NCBI GenBank assembly: GCA_038380435.1 | Contig: JAWZYU010000028.1 | Coordinates: 22,986,201 to 23,050,200 of the forward strand | Direction of reading: 5' to 3' | From: Ryuthela nishihirai | Taxonomy: Eukaryota > Arthropoda > Arachnida > Araneae > Heptathelidae | Length of the DNA stretch: 64,000 bases | Part shown: positions 23,124-34,215 of the stretch, piece after piece | How positions within the stretch are numbered: the stretch's first letter is position 1 | Layout of the letters: each line of letters begins with the position of its first letter | Notes under the pieces: model-generated | What the model was told of the DNA's origin: nothing | The model's database searches: none | What the model saw: only the letters and a program-made list of their open reading frames with translations | Made by a program: the position numbers and the translations under genes

Positions 23124-23509
23124 GGGTCGGAGGTGGCTCAGTCGGTAGCGCGCCAGGCTCGTAATCTGTAGTTCCCAGGTTCGAGTCCCAGCTGGGTCAA
23201 CGTTGAGATTTATCTCCGCAAAATTCCCCGCCCTGCCCACGGTCAGTAGGGGACACCGATGGGCTTGGAAAGGCCGCCGTCCGTCGGATGGGACGTTAAG
23301 CCGTGGTACCGTGTGCGGGAGAGCCATACCCTGTGCACGTTAAAGAACACGCTGGATGGTCTTGACGGGAGGCTACCATCTGTCTCCCAACAGCTGTTCC
23401 AGTGGGTTCCCTCCCCCAACCTTCTCTGAGCCTTCGGGGTCCATGTGACCTGGCCATTTAGCCCATGGTGTGCAAAAAAGTGCCGCTCAGAGGTAAAACA
23501 ACCCAACCC
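23124..23509 (+). mobile_element. SINE-A, full length
   Basis: Perfect 12-bp TSD ttgtgcccattg at 23112-23123 and 23510-23521. Confidence 0.95.
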
Positions 23510-23743
23510 TTGTGCCCATTGTTTACTTTTTATACACTTTTCTCTATTGTTGGACCCTCTACAATTTCTTTCCTTTGTGTGTTGATTTTAACTTTCGTTG
23601 TTGGGTTTTTGATGTCTTTTTTTATCTTATTTATCCTCTGTTGGCGCAACATAGTCTCTGTTGCTCTTGCGCCATAAAACCCCAACCAACTAAGACAAAG
23701 CCGTAGGAATATGTTTGAGGCTTCTACCAAGTATCCGTAGCAG

Positions 23744-24087
23744 AAGACAACGTTAGCTCAGTTGGCAGTGTGCCAGGTTCGAGTTTCAATTGTGTTCCGT
23801 TTCTAATTCCCATTCTGCCCTCGGTAAGAAAAGGAACACCGATCCTCTTAGAACGGCATCTGTCCGTCGAATGGAATGCTAAAACATGGCCCTGGGTGCA
23901 GGAGGCCAAACCCTGTGCATGTTAAAGATTTCACATGCACATGGCGGGAGGCTTCCATTTCTCTGCTAACTGCTGTTCGGTAATCCTTCCGTAAACTCCT
24001 CCGAGTCCTAGGGTCCTTGTGAACTGACCAATTTTAGCACATTTTGTCGAAAAAGAAATTGTTGCTCCAAGATAAAACAACCCAACG
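23744..24087 (+). mobile_element. SINE-A, ancient divergent copy
   Basis: The same order of blocks is recognisable (gttagctcagttggc, ccaggttcgag, ggaatgctaaaacatgg, ccctgtgcatgttaaag, taaaacaaccca) at much lower identity. The head has a deletion of the anticodon arm. Confidence 0.7.
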
Positions 24088-24200
24088 ACAGCCATTGTTT
24101 CTTTCTTAGAAAGAAACAATGGAAGAAACAGTGACTTAGAAATCCAAAAAAAAAATGTATCTGGAATGCATCGACAAAGAGTACAATTAATGCATTCTAC

Positions 24201-24645
24201 CAGCGCTGTCCAACTAGGGGCCCGCACAAGGATTTTTGTGGCCCGCGAACAAAATTAAGTTTTTACTCGAAATTTTAAATAAATATCTATAATCCACCTT
24301 ATAATTTTTTGTCAACTTATATTACTTTAATTGATATGCAATCTTCAACTTACTCATTCAATTTGCAATTATTATTGCATTATTTCAATTTACTCATTCT
24401 ATTCTTATTGCCCAACAACTACGGCCACAATGCTCCCTTTAAATTTATGAAATATTTGATAAGGTTTAGAAAATTCATATTAATTTATTATTACTTACTA
24501 TTTTTCGTATAAATAAAAATTTTTTTGAGGTGACATGAACTGACTTTCCAATTACCTATCCTGTCCTATTCTTTTTTTTTTTGGCCCGCGAAATATAGGC
24601 GAAAGAAAAAATGGCCCACGGTCTTAGAAAAGTTGGACAGCACTG
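24201..24645. mobile_element. hAT-type MITE, 445 bp
   Basis: Termini cagcgctgtccaac and gttggacagcactg are inverted repeats. The flanks cattctac (24193-24200) and cattatac (24646-24653) form an 8-bp TSD with one mismatch. The interior is AT-rich and non-coding. Confidence 0.8.
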
Positions 24646-24784
24646 CATTATACCGTTGTTTATTTTTTTATACTTTCTTTCAAAGAGAATAATAGAGTTT
24701 GCCGTTTATTAAATCTAGCGCCCTCTAACGACGAAAATGCGAACTGCTGCAAGAATCGGCAAATGCTAATGACTCCTTATTCGT

Positions 24785-25172
24785 TGGTTGTTGGTTGTTT
24801 TACCTCTGAACGGCACTTTTTTGCACACCATGGGCTAAATGACCAGGTCACATGGACCCCGAAGGCTCAGAGAAGATTGGGGGAGGGGACCCTCTGGAAC
24901 AGCTGTTGAGGGACAGATGGTAGCCTCCCGTCAAGGCCATCCAGCGTGTTCTTTAACGTGCACAGGGTATGGCTCTCCCGCAAACGGGACCACGGCTTAA
25001 CGTCCCATCCGACGGACGGCGGCCTTTCCAAGCCCATCGGTGTCCCCTACTGACCGTGGGCAGGGCGGGGAATTTTGCGGAGATAAATCTCAACGCTGAC
25101 CCAGCTGGGACTCGAACCTGGGAACTACAGATTACGAGCCTGGCGCGCTACCGACTGAGCCACCCCCGCCCC
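24785..25172 (-). mobile_element. SINE-A, full length
   Basis: TSD ctccttattcgt at 24773-24784 and 25173-25184. Confidence 0.94.
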
Positions 25173-25199
25173 CTCCTTATTCGTACTCATCCATCCGAA

Positions 25200-25856
25200 A
25201 AAGAACTTTTCCTTTATCTCTTAAAGAACATCGCATTTAGTGTTTACTGATGGAGGGACCACGAATTGAACACAGTAGCTCGTTTTTTCGGGAAGCGAGA
25301 TAAAGAAATTGACATCTATTCGAAAGCCGATCTCCTCTTCATGAACCTCGGATAGAGCAGATTTCAGGAGCTTCAGGTACACCAGATGCCATCATGCTTT
25401 AGTTGCAGCTCTGGCAATGTGACAAATGAGTGATACTGAATTCTAAACTCAGCAGTGGATGCATTGCCGCTCCGGAATGCGAAACCGCAGTCCATATGGC
25501 TAAATCCTCTTTTCAAGCTCTCAATATTTCAAACCAAATGACTCACAGAGACTTGCTTGACACTTGTCTTTAAATAGAGAACTTTTAAAGAGGGTTTCAA
25601 GTTTTGAAGAATTTCTCTTTCAGCTCTGGAACTCTCTGTAAAGTCGGGTTCAATGTCCTCTCTTCTCTTCGATCAAATACGAAACTAAAAAGAAGAGAAG
25701 AAACCATTCTTCTCAGACGAACTCTTAGTCATGCGCTCTGAAGGAGAAACTCTCGAAACGGAGAAAATAAATCTTCTTTGAGCTGTGAGATTAAAAAAAT
25801 TCTCGGAACCGTTTCTCGTGTACTCTTACATTGTGCTGGTTAAGGCAGCAAATAGA
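25200..25856. other. Unique sequence, no recognised feature
   Basis: No ORF above background. Two ctcttc-rich stretches near 25650. Confidence 0.5.
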
Positions 25857-25868
25857 AGTAACACCAAG

Positions 25869-26255
25869 AGGGTTGGGTTGTTTTACCTCTGAGCGGCACT
25901 TTTTTTCACACCATGGGCTAAATGGCCAGGTCACATGGACCCCGAAGGCTCAGAGAAGGTTGGGGAGGGGACCCACTGGAACAGCTGTTGGGAGACAGAT
26001 GGTAACCTCCTGTCAAGGCCATCCAGCGTGTTCTTTAACGTGCACAGGGTATGGCTCTCCCGCACACGGGGCCACGGCTTAACGTCCCATCCGACGGACG
26101 GCGGCCTTTCCAAGCCCATCGGTGTCCCCTATTGACCGTGGGCAGGGCGGGGAATTTTTGCGAAGATAAATCTCAACGTTGACCCAGCTGGGACTCGAAC
26201 CTGGAAACTACAGATTACGAGCCTGGCGCGCTACCGACTGAGCCACCCCCGTCCC
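25869..26255 (-). mobile_element. SINE-A, full length
   Basis: TSD agtaacaccaag / agtaacatcaag at 25857-25868 and 26256-26267. Confidence 0.94.
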
Positions 26256-26269
26256 AGTAACATCAAGTG

Positions 26270-26890
26270 AAGCTGATTTAGGATCAATGCTAGAAACCTT
26301 TTTCATCGATACATTTCTGAAAAATAAAAGATCTGAGTTCGCCATTACCAAAAGAAAATGTTGCTTTTCTAAATGACATTGTATAGCTGAGAAATATGTC
26401 ACCTTTCTCTCTCTCATTTCTAACACTCTTTCTTTCTATTTCCGTTACTTTCTTCATTCAAATATTATTTTGAATTTGGTCTGGGATAGTTGGTTGCGAA
26501 TTCAGCTTTCTGTCTTCCTTGTAATTTTTTTCTGTTCAGTTTTGTTATGCTATTATATTACATGCGTTTTGAAAAGATATAATCATAAACATTTCAAGGA
26601 AAGATTTTTTTTTTCCTTTCCCTTTTTTTATGCACACAATGCGAAAATTGGGCATGTGTACCTTTCAAAATGTTTATAAGAAATGAAATAAATTACCGTT
26701 AAACCTGCTGCCTGCGACAGAGATCTGTAAAAGCTTTATCAGCATAATTACGCCATAGAAAACATCTGTGAGAATATCTAAAAAAAAAATCAACATTTCG
26801 GAAATCGTTTTTTTATGTAATTTTAACTAATTTTGCTCAACCACATTATTTCTGCTGATCCATCGAAGGTTTTATTTCCTATTGATTTAT
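26270..26890. other. AT-rich unique sequence
   Basis: Nothing recognisable. Confidence 0.5.
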
Positions 26891-26894
26891 TGTG

Positions 26895-27243
26895 GGGGGG
26901 GGGGGCTCAGTCGGTGGCGTGCCATGCTGGTAATCTGCAGTTCCCAGGTTCGAGTCCCAGCTGGGTCACCTTTGAGATTTATCTCCTCACAACTCCCCGC
27001 CCTGCCCACGGTCAGTAGGGGACACCAATGGGCTTGGAAAGGCCTCCTTCCGTCGGGTGGGACGTTATTAAGCCGTGGCCCTGTGTGCGGGAGAGCCGTA
27101 CCCTGTGCACGTTAAAAGAACACGCTGGATGGCCTTGACGGGAAGCTACCATCTGTCTCCCAACAGCTGTTCCAGTGGGTCTCCTCCCCCAACCTTCTCT
27201 GAACCTTCGGGGTCCATGTGACCTGGCCATTTAGCCCATGGTG
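26895..27243 (+). mobile_element. SINE-A, 3' truncated, faces the next copy tail to tail
   Basis: The head has a G-run in place of ggggcgggggt. The copy stops at cccatggtg, about 30 bp before an opposing copy. Confidence 0.88.
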
Positions 27244-27270
27244 ACCTGGCCATTTAGCACACGGGACCAT

Positions 27271-27653
27271 GGGTTGTGTTGTTTTACCTCTGAGCGGCAC
27301 TTTTTTGCACACCATGGGCTAAATGGCCAGGTCACATGGACCCCGAAGGCTCAAAGAAGGTTGGGGGAGGAGACCCACTGGAACAGCTGGTGGGAGACAG
27401 ATGGTAGCCTCTCCGTCAAGGCCATCCAACGTGTTCTTTAACGTGCACAGGGTATGGCTCTCCCGCACACGGGGCCACGGCTTAACGTCCCATCCGACGG
27501 ACAGCGACCTTTCCAAGCCCATCGGTGTCCCCTACTGACCGTGGGTAGGGAATTTTGCGGAGATAAATCTCAACGCTGACCCAGCTGGAATTCGAACCTG
27601 GGAACTACAGATTACGAGCCTGGAGCGCTACCGACTGAGCCACCCCCGTCCCC
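27271..27653 (-). mobile_element. SINE-A, full length, opposing orientation
   Basis: Complete, with ggggcg-type head at the right. Together with 26895-27243 it forms a long imperfect inverted repeat. Confidence 0.9.
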
Positions 27654-27922
27654 TGTACCACTTGTGATAGGCTGCTTAGTCGGTATTATATTGACTGGGA
27701 CTTTTTTCAGTTGCCAAGGCAGACGAATCTCTCATTCAATGCGGCCACATTTTTCCATCTGTCACCATCCAGGTAACGCTCATGCAGCTTGAGGAATTTT
27801 CTTTTTAAGAGGAAGAATATACTCTCCTACAGAAATGGCGGAGATAACCTAGAAGCTTTATATAGCTTTTAGGTTATATAAATGGCTTCTCATACAGGAT
27901 ACGAACACTTATACAAGGACAC

Positions 27923-28039
27923 TCGTGTCACGTGACACGAAGGTTGCCAGATCACTAATTTGTAAAAAAAATCGTTGTCAGATATTTTTTCTGAATTCTG
28001 TAATCAACCATAGTGTTCGGATATTTTTTTGAGCGACTG
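27923..28039. mobile_element. Palindromic MITE, right-end fragment
   Basis: Only the sequence from the central gtgtcacgtgacac to the right terminus gagcgactg remains. Confidence 0.75.
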
Positions 28040-28044
28040 CACCC

Positions 28045-28680
28045 CCCTTTTATAGCAGATGGGTGATACTGACTGCCTTTCGTCGAAACAACTGTTTAAA
28101 ATTAAGGAGTTCACTTTTCAATCGATTCAGTAAAGTTATTTCAGAAAAGAGTGAATTGAACATAACAAGTGCGATTTCTCTCTTTTTTTTAATCTCGGAC
28201 TGTAAAAGGTAAAAAAAGAAACTAATACTTAACCAAATGATACTAAATTCCGATCAATAAAGAGACAAAACATAAAATCGGAGTGTAAAAAAAACAACCC
28301 AGAAATGAGAAAAATGTTCAACATTAGTTGGTCGTTATTTCAATTAAACATTTACTTAATGCTACTGACCTTTAGGCCATTGCACCGGACTGTAGATATT
28401 CTAATTGCTGTTCACAAAGTGCATTATCCAAATTGGTTCTCTAATAGAGGCCTGCTTACAGCATTAAGGTGAATGGCCGAGTTCTGCATGGTTCTATTTA
28501 GGAGAGGCTAAAACAGAATACTGAGAGCAGATTCAATGTCATCGCGGTCTGGCTCTCTAATCAATGCACATGCAGGAAAGAAGAGGATTGGCTCTCCACT
28601 ACAATCAAGGTTACAACGGATATGAGAGGGTGTGTTCGAAAATCTTTCGCTCAATAAGACCAGCTCAACGAGGGTTATTT
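28045..28680. other. Unique sequence, no recognised feature
   Basis: AT-rich with no repeat family of this window. Confidence 0.5.
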
Positions 28681-28683
28681 TTT

Positions 28684-28762
28684 GATTGTTTTACCTCTCT
28701 GCGGTACTTTTTTGCACATAATGGGCTTCACAGCCAGGCCACAAGAACCCCAACGGCTCAGT
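28684..28762 (-). mobile_element. SINE-A tail fragment, diverged
   Basis: Only about 80 bp of the tail region (ttacctctctgcggtac to aacggctcagtg). Confidence 0.7.
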
Positions 28763-28934
28763 GGGTTAGGTTGTTTTACCTCTGAGCAGCACTTTTTTGC
28801 ACACCATGGACTAAATGGCCAGGTCACATGGACCCCGAAGGCTCAGAGAAGGTTGGGGGAGGGGACCCACTGGAATAGCTGTTGGGAGACAAATGGTAGC
28901 CTCCCGTCAAGGCCATCCAGCGTGTTCTTTAACG
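28763..28934 (-). mobile_element. SINE-A 3' part, cut at the core block
   Basis: Stops at gttctttaacg, where the next full copy begins. The head side is missing. Confidence 0.85.
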
Positions 28935-29323
28935 TTGGATTGTTTTACCTCTGAGCGGCACTTTTTTTGCACACCATGGGCTAAATGGCCAGGTCACATG
29001 GACCCCGAAGGCTCAGAGAAGGTTGGGGGAGGGGACCCACTGGAACAGCTGTTGGGAGACAGATGGTAGCCTCCCGCCAAGGCCATCCAGCGTGTTCTTT
29101 AACGTGCACAGGGTATGTCTCTCCCGCACACGGATCCACGGCTTAGCGTCCCATCCGACGGACGGCGACCTTTCCGAGCCCATCGGTGTCCCCTACTGAC
29201 CGTGGGGAGAATTTTGCGGAGAATTTTGCGGATATAAATCTCAACGCTGACCCAGCTGGGACTCGAACCTGGGAACTACAGATTACGAGCCTGGCGCGCT
29301 ACCGACTGCGCCACCCCCGCCCC
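28935..29323 (-). mobile_element. SINE-A, full length, inside a SINE cluster
   Basis: Complete, with a small duplication of ggagaattttgc in the body near 29215. Confidence 0.9.
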
Positions 29324-29447
29324 ACAGCTCAGAGGAAGAGGGGGATTTTTGCGGATATAAATCTCAACGCTGACCCAGCTGGGATTGGTACCTGGGAACT
29401 ACAATTAAAAGCTGGCGCGCTACCGACTGAGCCACCCTCGCCCCCAG
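29324..29447 (-). mobile_element. SINE-A head fragment
   Basis: Body and tRNA-like head (gcggatataaatctcaac to gagccaccctcgccccc), with a damaged B-box. It may be the lost part of the 28763 copy. Confidence 0.75.
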
Positions 29448-29824
29448 TAGTGGAGGCACTATCATGTGTCATTTATTTACATATCTCCAGTGAACTAACG
29501 CCTCTAATAACCCAATTAACTAACGCATCAAATTTCAATACAGCTTGGGACATTCTGTTGCAAACAGAATCATAGAATTCGTTTTCAGTAAATTTGTCAG
29601 TCTTTTATTAAGTGCTTAGTTCATCGTCACTGTTAACTTTGAACTGTAATATATGGTAGTGCTTCACAGCAGGAATTAATATCGTAACCTTACTTAAAGT
29701 GTGAATCGTCACCTCCTTGGATCAAATGGTAGAGCAATTGTAAGGTGACGAGGGGATCCTGTACTCGAAAAATGAAAGAGGTAAAAGTGTTCCCTTTTTC
29801 ATATTTCTGTAGTTATTGAAATTC

Positions 29825-30300
29825 AGTGTCTCTTAGGAATATCGCAGATGCTTCTTCCATTGCATCCACATCATTCTTAAATGATTTCAAGTCTATTTCT
29901 CCTCTCACATCATCCATCATCTTCTTTACGGTTCGATACTTCTCTTTCTCCTCCTCTTCAATCTTCTTGAGTAGGATGAACTGAATTGATCTTCATTCAT
30001 CCTCATCACTTTCATCCTCATCTTTCCATTCAGTTTCCCCATCACTAACAATTTTCTTTCCCTTAACTTCATTTTTCAGAAACACTCTTCCTATTTTCGT
30101 ATTTTTAAAGCAGATGTACTCAGTCCACGGAAGTGCACGAAATCAATTTATCGTTTATTCTTTGAGATGTTTTTTCTTCGCTGTCTCCATCTCCATTAAG
30201 GCCAACTAATTTATTCACTTGTCTTCAGTTGAAAGGAAACCTTCGACGAAATTTCGATTTCTGTCGTCTTTGATCCCATGTTGACAATAAAGTGATTTTA
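29825..30300 (-). pseudogene. Possible coding relic, unrecognised
   Basis: Minus-strand frames, with shifts, read NKLVGLNGDGDSEEK, then SDGETEWKDEDESDEDE, then EEEKEKYRTVKKMMDDVRG and KNDVDAMEEASAIFL. The acidic and lysine-rich runs look protein-like, but I do not recognise the family and chance is possible. Confidence 0.25.
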
Positions 30301-30342
30301 AAACTTTCTTTTTCAACTCGAAATAAAACTTTCCTTATCGAA

Positions 30343-30520
30343 GGAGGCTTGGCTCAGTCGGTAGCACGCCAGACTCTTAATCTTCAATTCCCAGGTTCGA
30401 GTCCCAACTATCCAATGTTAAAATTTATCTTTGCCAATCCCCCCTCCACCCCACCTCTGCCCTCTGCCAGAAAGGGGACAACGATAATCTTGGAAAGGCC
30501 GCCGACCATCCATCGCGTGG
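30343..30520 (+). mobile_element. SINE-A, old copy, left part
   Basis: Diverged head (ggctcagtcggtagcacgcc) to gccgacc, interrupted by a younger SINE-A at 30521. Continues at 30919. Confidence 0.8.
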
Positions 30521-30905
30521 GGGGCGGGGATGGCTCAGTCGGTAGCGCGCCAGGCTCGTAATCTGTAGTTCCCAGGTTCGAATCCCAGCTGAGTCAGCGT
30601 TGAGATTATCTCCGCAAAATTCCCCACCCTGCCCACGGTCAGTAGGGGATACCGATGGGCTTGGAAAGGCCGCCGTCAGTCGGATGGAACGTTAAGCCGT
30701 GGCCCCGTGTGCGGGAGAGCCATACCCTGTGCACGTTAAAGAACACGCTGGATGGCCTTGACGGGAGGCTACCATCTGTCTCCCAACAGCTGTTCCAGTG
30801 GGTCCCCTCCCCCAACCTTCTCTGGCCTTCGGGGTCCATGTGACCTGACCATTTAGCCCATGGTGTGCAAAAAAGTGCCGGTCAGAGGTAAAACAACCCA
30901 ACCCA
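30521..30905 (+). mobile_element. SINE-A, young copy nested in an old SINE-A
   Basis: Perfect 13-bp TSD atccatcgcgtgg at 30508-30520 and 30906-30918. Near-consensus sequence. Confidence 0.95.
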
Positions 30906-30918
30906 ATCCATCGCGTGG

Positions 30919-31134
30919 AAAGTAAATTTTTTGCCCCCGTGTTCAAGAGAGCCATACCTTTGCACGTGAAGGAACACGCTGGATGGACTTCATGGGCAGC
31001 TTCCATCTGCCTCCTACGAGACGCCCCGTAGGTCCCCTGCCCTCCTTCCTTCTCTGACCCCTTGGGATTCCTTGTGACTTGGCCATTTAGACCATTGTGT
31101 GCAAAGAAGCATGGCTCAGAGATTAAACAACCCA
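30919..31134 (+). mobile_element. SINE-A, old copy, right part
   Basis: Resumes the copy begun at 30343, from cccccgtgttcaagagagcc to gattaaacaaccca. Clearly more diverged than its insert. Confidence 0.8.
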
Positions 31135-31136
31135 AA

Positions 31137-31975
31137 GAGTTATTATGAGGAAAGCTTTGCAAAAGATCTTACCTAATCGGAAGATCAGAGAATTCTTATG
31201 TTGATCATCTGTGCTTTTCGCAAATGATATTAAAGAGATGAACGCTTCCATTAGAGCTTTTGACGAGGCTGATAATTAAATACATTTGGTCTTTCCGCCC
31301 TATCCCTTCATTTTTGGGGCGGGGGTGGCTCAGTCGGTAGCGCGCCAGGCTCGTAATCTGTAGTTCCCAGGTTCGAGTCCCAGCTGGGTCAGCGTTGAGA
31401 TTTATCTCCGCAAAATTCCCCGCCCTGCCCACGGTCAGTAGGGGACACCGATGGGCTTTGAAAGGCCGCCGTCCGTCGGATGGGACGTTAAGCCGTGGCC
31501 CCGTGTGCGGGTGAGCCATACCCTGTGCACGTTAAAGAACATGCTGGATGGCCTTGACAGGAGGTTACCATCTGTCTTCCAACAGCTGTTCCAGTGGGTC
31601 CCCTCTCCCAACCTTCTCTGAGCCTTCGGGGTCCATGTGACCTGGTAATTTAGCCCATGATGTGCAGAAAAGTGCCGCTCAGAGGTAAAACAACCCAACC
31701 CAATAAATACATTTGGGGATAAATGCAGAAAAATTGAAATGGTGACAATTGGTTAGTTGATTGGCTGTTTAGTTCTTCGGAATAGCTGTGCTTTTCAGAA
31801 AGTTTCTTTAATTTAATGTATACGTATGTCAATAGTGATGTGAGAGATTCTGGCAATGGTTGATATGAAGAAAACATGAGAATTGGTTTTATTGCAGGGA
31901 ATTTTTAGGAATATGTGGAGAGTGTAGAAAAATGGGAGAATGCTTCCGAAGACTAGACCCAGGTTTGGTTCGGTT
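31137..31975 (+). pseudogene. Degraded LINE fragment around the YADD region, interrupted by a SINE
   Basis: Before the SINE, frames match VMRxxLQ and the YADD-to-FIRTVDE region (degraded; about residues 775-825). After it, frames match the region ending near VRH-RIGIAAG-F. The fragment is old, with stops throughout. Its continuity across the SINE TSD helps define that insertion. Confidence 0.55.
31290..31704 (+). mobile_element. SINE-A with 26 extra bases before the head
   Basis: The TSD aaatacatttgg is at 31278-31289 and 31705-31716, but the SINE head starts only at 31316. Bases 31290-31315 (pyrimidine-rich) lie inside the duplication and are not SINE sequence. Confidence 0.85.
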
Positions 31976-32143
31976 GTTTGGGGTTTTATGGCGCCCTAGA
32001 TCCAGGCAATATAATTATTTTCAAAAGTTCTCTATAGCATGAAACTCGATCTCTTTGTGTGAAGATAATCTCATTTTGACCGTAACCATGAAATTTACCT
32101 CCCATTTTCTTTTGGATGTGTGGGGGGAAGGAAGCAACCTAAT

Positions 32144-32679
32144 TTAACCCTTTCAGGCCCATAATTTTTCTAAGAGTAAATATTAGTATGTAACTGTTTA
32201 TTTTAGTTTGTTTAGGCGTAAAATAAATAAAAATCATAAGAAAAGCACGTAACAATGTGTAGTTTTTTTGGAATTTTATGGGAAATATTTTTCCCAATGG
32301 ACTATAAAGGTAACACAAATTATAGTTAGGCTTATTATGCAATGTCTTTTTTTTATTGGTTTATTATAACAAAATGTTAACTAAAATAATACAAAATTAT
32401 GAAATAAAATTACTATACAAAATGATGTGCTAATTATGATATTCTGCGAAGCAATTTCTTTTGGTAGTGAGGCAAAGATGGACATTGCACATAGTACATA
32501 TATTATGCGTCCTCACAGTTCTGTTTTTGTTTTCTAAACGTTCCCGTTTACGGAATTGCGTTCGGCATACGTTCTATTTTGACATTCTGTGTAAAAAATG
32601 CAGATAAGGTTAAAATTAAATACGACAATCACCAATTTTAAAATGGGAAAAATGTTTTCCTTAGTCGCGAAAGGGTTAA
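32144..32679. mobile_element. piggyBac-like MITE
   Basis: TTAA at both ends (32144-32147, 32676-32679) bounds inverted ttaaccctttc termini. The 536 bp AT-rich interior lacks a transposase. The inverted match is only 11 bp, so confidence is moderate. Confidence 0.55.
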
Positions 32680-33149
32680 GGAAGAAGGTCGAGGTTACAA
32701 TTCGTTATCTTCGATAATCATTTTCGTATTTCCCTTTTTTTGGCGGGGAGATGGAAGAAAAGTTGGGAGTCAAATCCTTACATTTCTTAAACATATGATG
32801 AGAGGAATCCGCAGATCGAGTTTTCTGATTGAGCTCTTAGCATGGAAGAGAAATCCCGACCCGATATTTTCAAGAGTGAGGGGCTTCTTCAGAGGGAAAA
32901 AAAGATTAATATATTAAGTAAAGACCTTACGTTACTTTAAATATGGTGACAGAAATCTGTATAATGAATTTGTTGGCACTAGCAATCATTCTTGAAAAGC
33001 AGTTTCTCCCCCCCCCCTTTTTTTTTTCTGCAGGTGAGGATTTAGAGATTCCAAACACATTACTCTGAGTTTCGATGAAAGGAAATTTTGTATCGAATTT
33101 CGTGGTCCCTGCTGTTAAAAATTAGGAAGAATGTTTGATGAAATAGAGA
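32680..33149. other. Unique sequence
   Basis: Contains a C-then-T homopolymer tract near 33008-33028. Nothing else seen. Confidence 0.5.
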
Positions 33150-34119
33150 ATGCAGCTTATTTCTGAAAGAAAGGACTGATCTTTATGGAGTTGAATGAAC
33201 ACCCTAATGATAATGATAAGATGGTATTATAGAAATAATCGGTAATCGTGTAAATGATTGGGGCGGGGGTGGCTCAGTCGGTAGCGCGCCAGGCTCGTAA
33301 TCTGTAGTTCCCAGGTTCGAGTCCCAGCTGGGTCAGCGTTGAGATTTATCTCCGCAGAATTCCCCGTCCTGCCCACGGTCAGTAGGGGACACCGATGGGC
33401 TTGGAAAGGCCGCCGTCCGTCGGATGGAACGTTAAGCCGTGGCCCCGTGTGTGGGAGAGCCATACCCTGTGCACGTTAAGAACACGCTGGATGGCCTTGA
33501 CGAAGGCTACCATCTGTCTCCCAACAGCTGTTCCAGTGGGTCCTCTCCCCCAACCTTCTCTGAGTCTTCGGGGTCCATGTGACCTGGCCATTTAGTCTAT
33601 GGTGTGCAGAAAAGTGCCGCTCAGAGGTAAAACAACCCAACCCGTGTAAATGATCAGGTGAACGGTGATGAAAGCTTCGGCTAGCTGATAGAGAGCAGAG
33701 AAAGCTGCCAGAGAACACAACAAGAGAGAGTTGTATCGGATAATTAATATTTTGTGCAGGAAAAAACATAATGGCGTACACATATTAAAGGATAAGGGCG
33801 CAAAGGTTATTAAAGGTGAGGTTTCTGTCATGGTGAGATGGGCTGAACATTTTGTGGCTGATCCGAACAATGAACGTGTTTAGTTCTATTCCCATAGAAT
33901 GTAATGATAATGGCAACCTTACTGTATATAATAATAGCCCTATTTCACGATATGAAGTTAGTTTGGCTACCTATAAACTAAACCTACATACGTCTCCAGG
34001 GGTAGATGAAATTATAGCTGAAATGCTTAGAGCTACCAATGATTCTGTTGTAAGATGGCTGAGAGTTGTGTTGAATATCTTCCATGATGAAGAGGTTATC
34101 TCTAAGGATTTTACTAGAG
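33150..34119 (+). pseudogene. Degraded LINE fragment (linker and early RT), interrupted by a SINE
   Basis: Discontinuous frames match the full-length LINE from about residue 427 (ISERK) to 613 (SKDFTRG). The best stretch is 33852-34119, with SRYEVSLATYKLNLHTSPGVDE and AEMLRA. There are many frameshifts. A SINE-A sits at 33259-33642 with its TSD inside LINE sequence. Confidence 0.7.
33259..33642 (+). mobile_element. SINE-A, full length, in a LINE relic
   Basis: TSD cgtgtaaatgat at 33247-33258 and 33643-33654. Confidence 0.95.
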
Positions 34120-34215
34120 GTTGGTTTGTTCTAACTCTGAGCGGCATTATTTTGTACGCAATGGGCTAAATGGCCAGGTCTCAAGGACCCCGACGGCTCA
34201 GAGAAAGTTAGGAGA
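34120..34215 (-). mobile_element. SINE-A tail fragment
   Basis: About 95 bp of diverged tail (ggtttgttctaactctgagcg to cggctcagagaaagtt), directly after LINE sequence. Confidence 0.7.

Noticed and set aside
23243..23506. Dozens of 60-90 aa ORFs with the same protein (GCFTSERHFFAHHGLNGQVTW... or MALPHTGPRLNVPSDGRRPFQ...)
   Set aside because: They are translations of SINE-A in different frames. The repeat is tRNA-derived, its copies carry TSDs, and the frames are broken in many copies.
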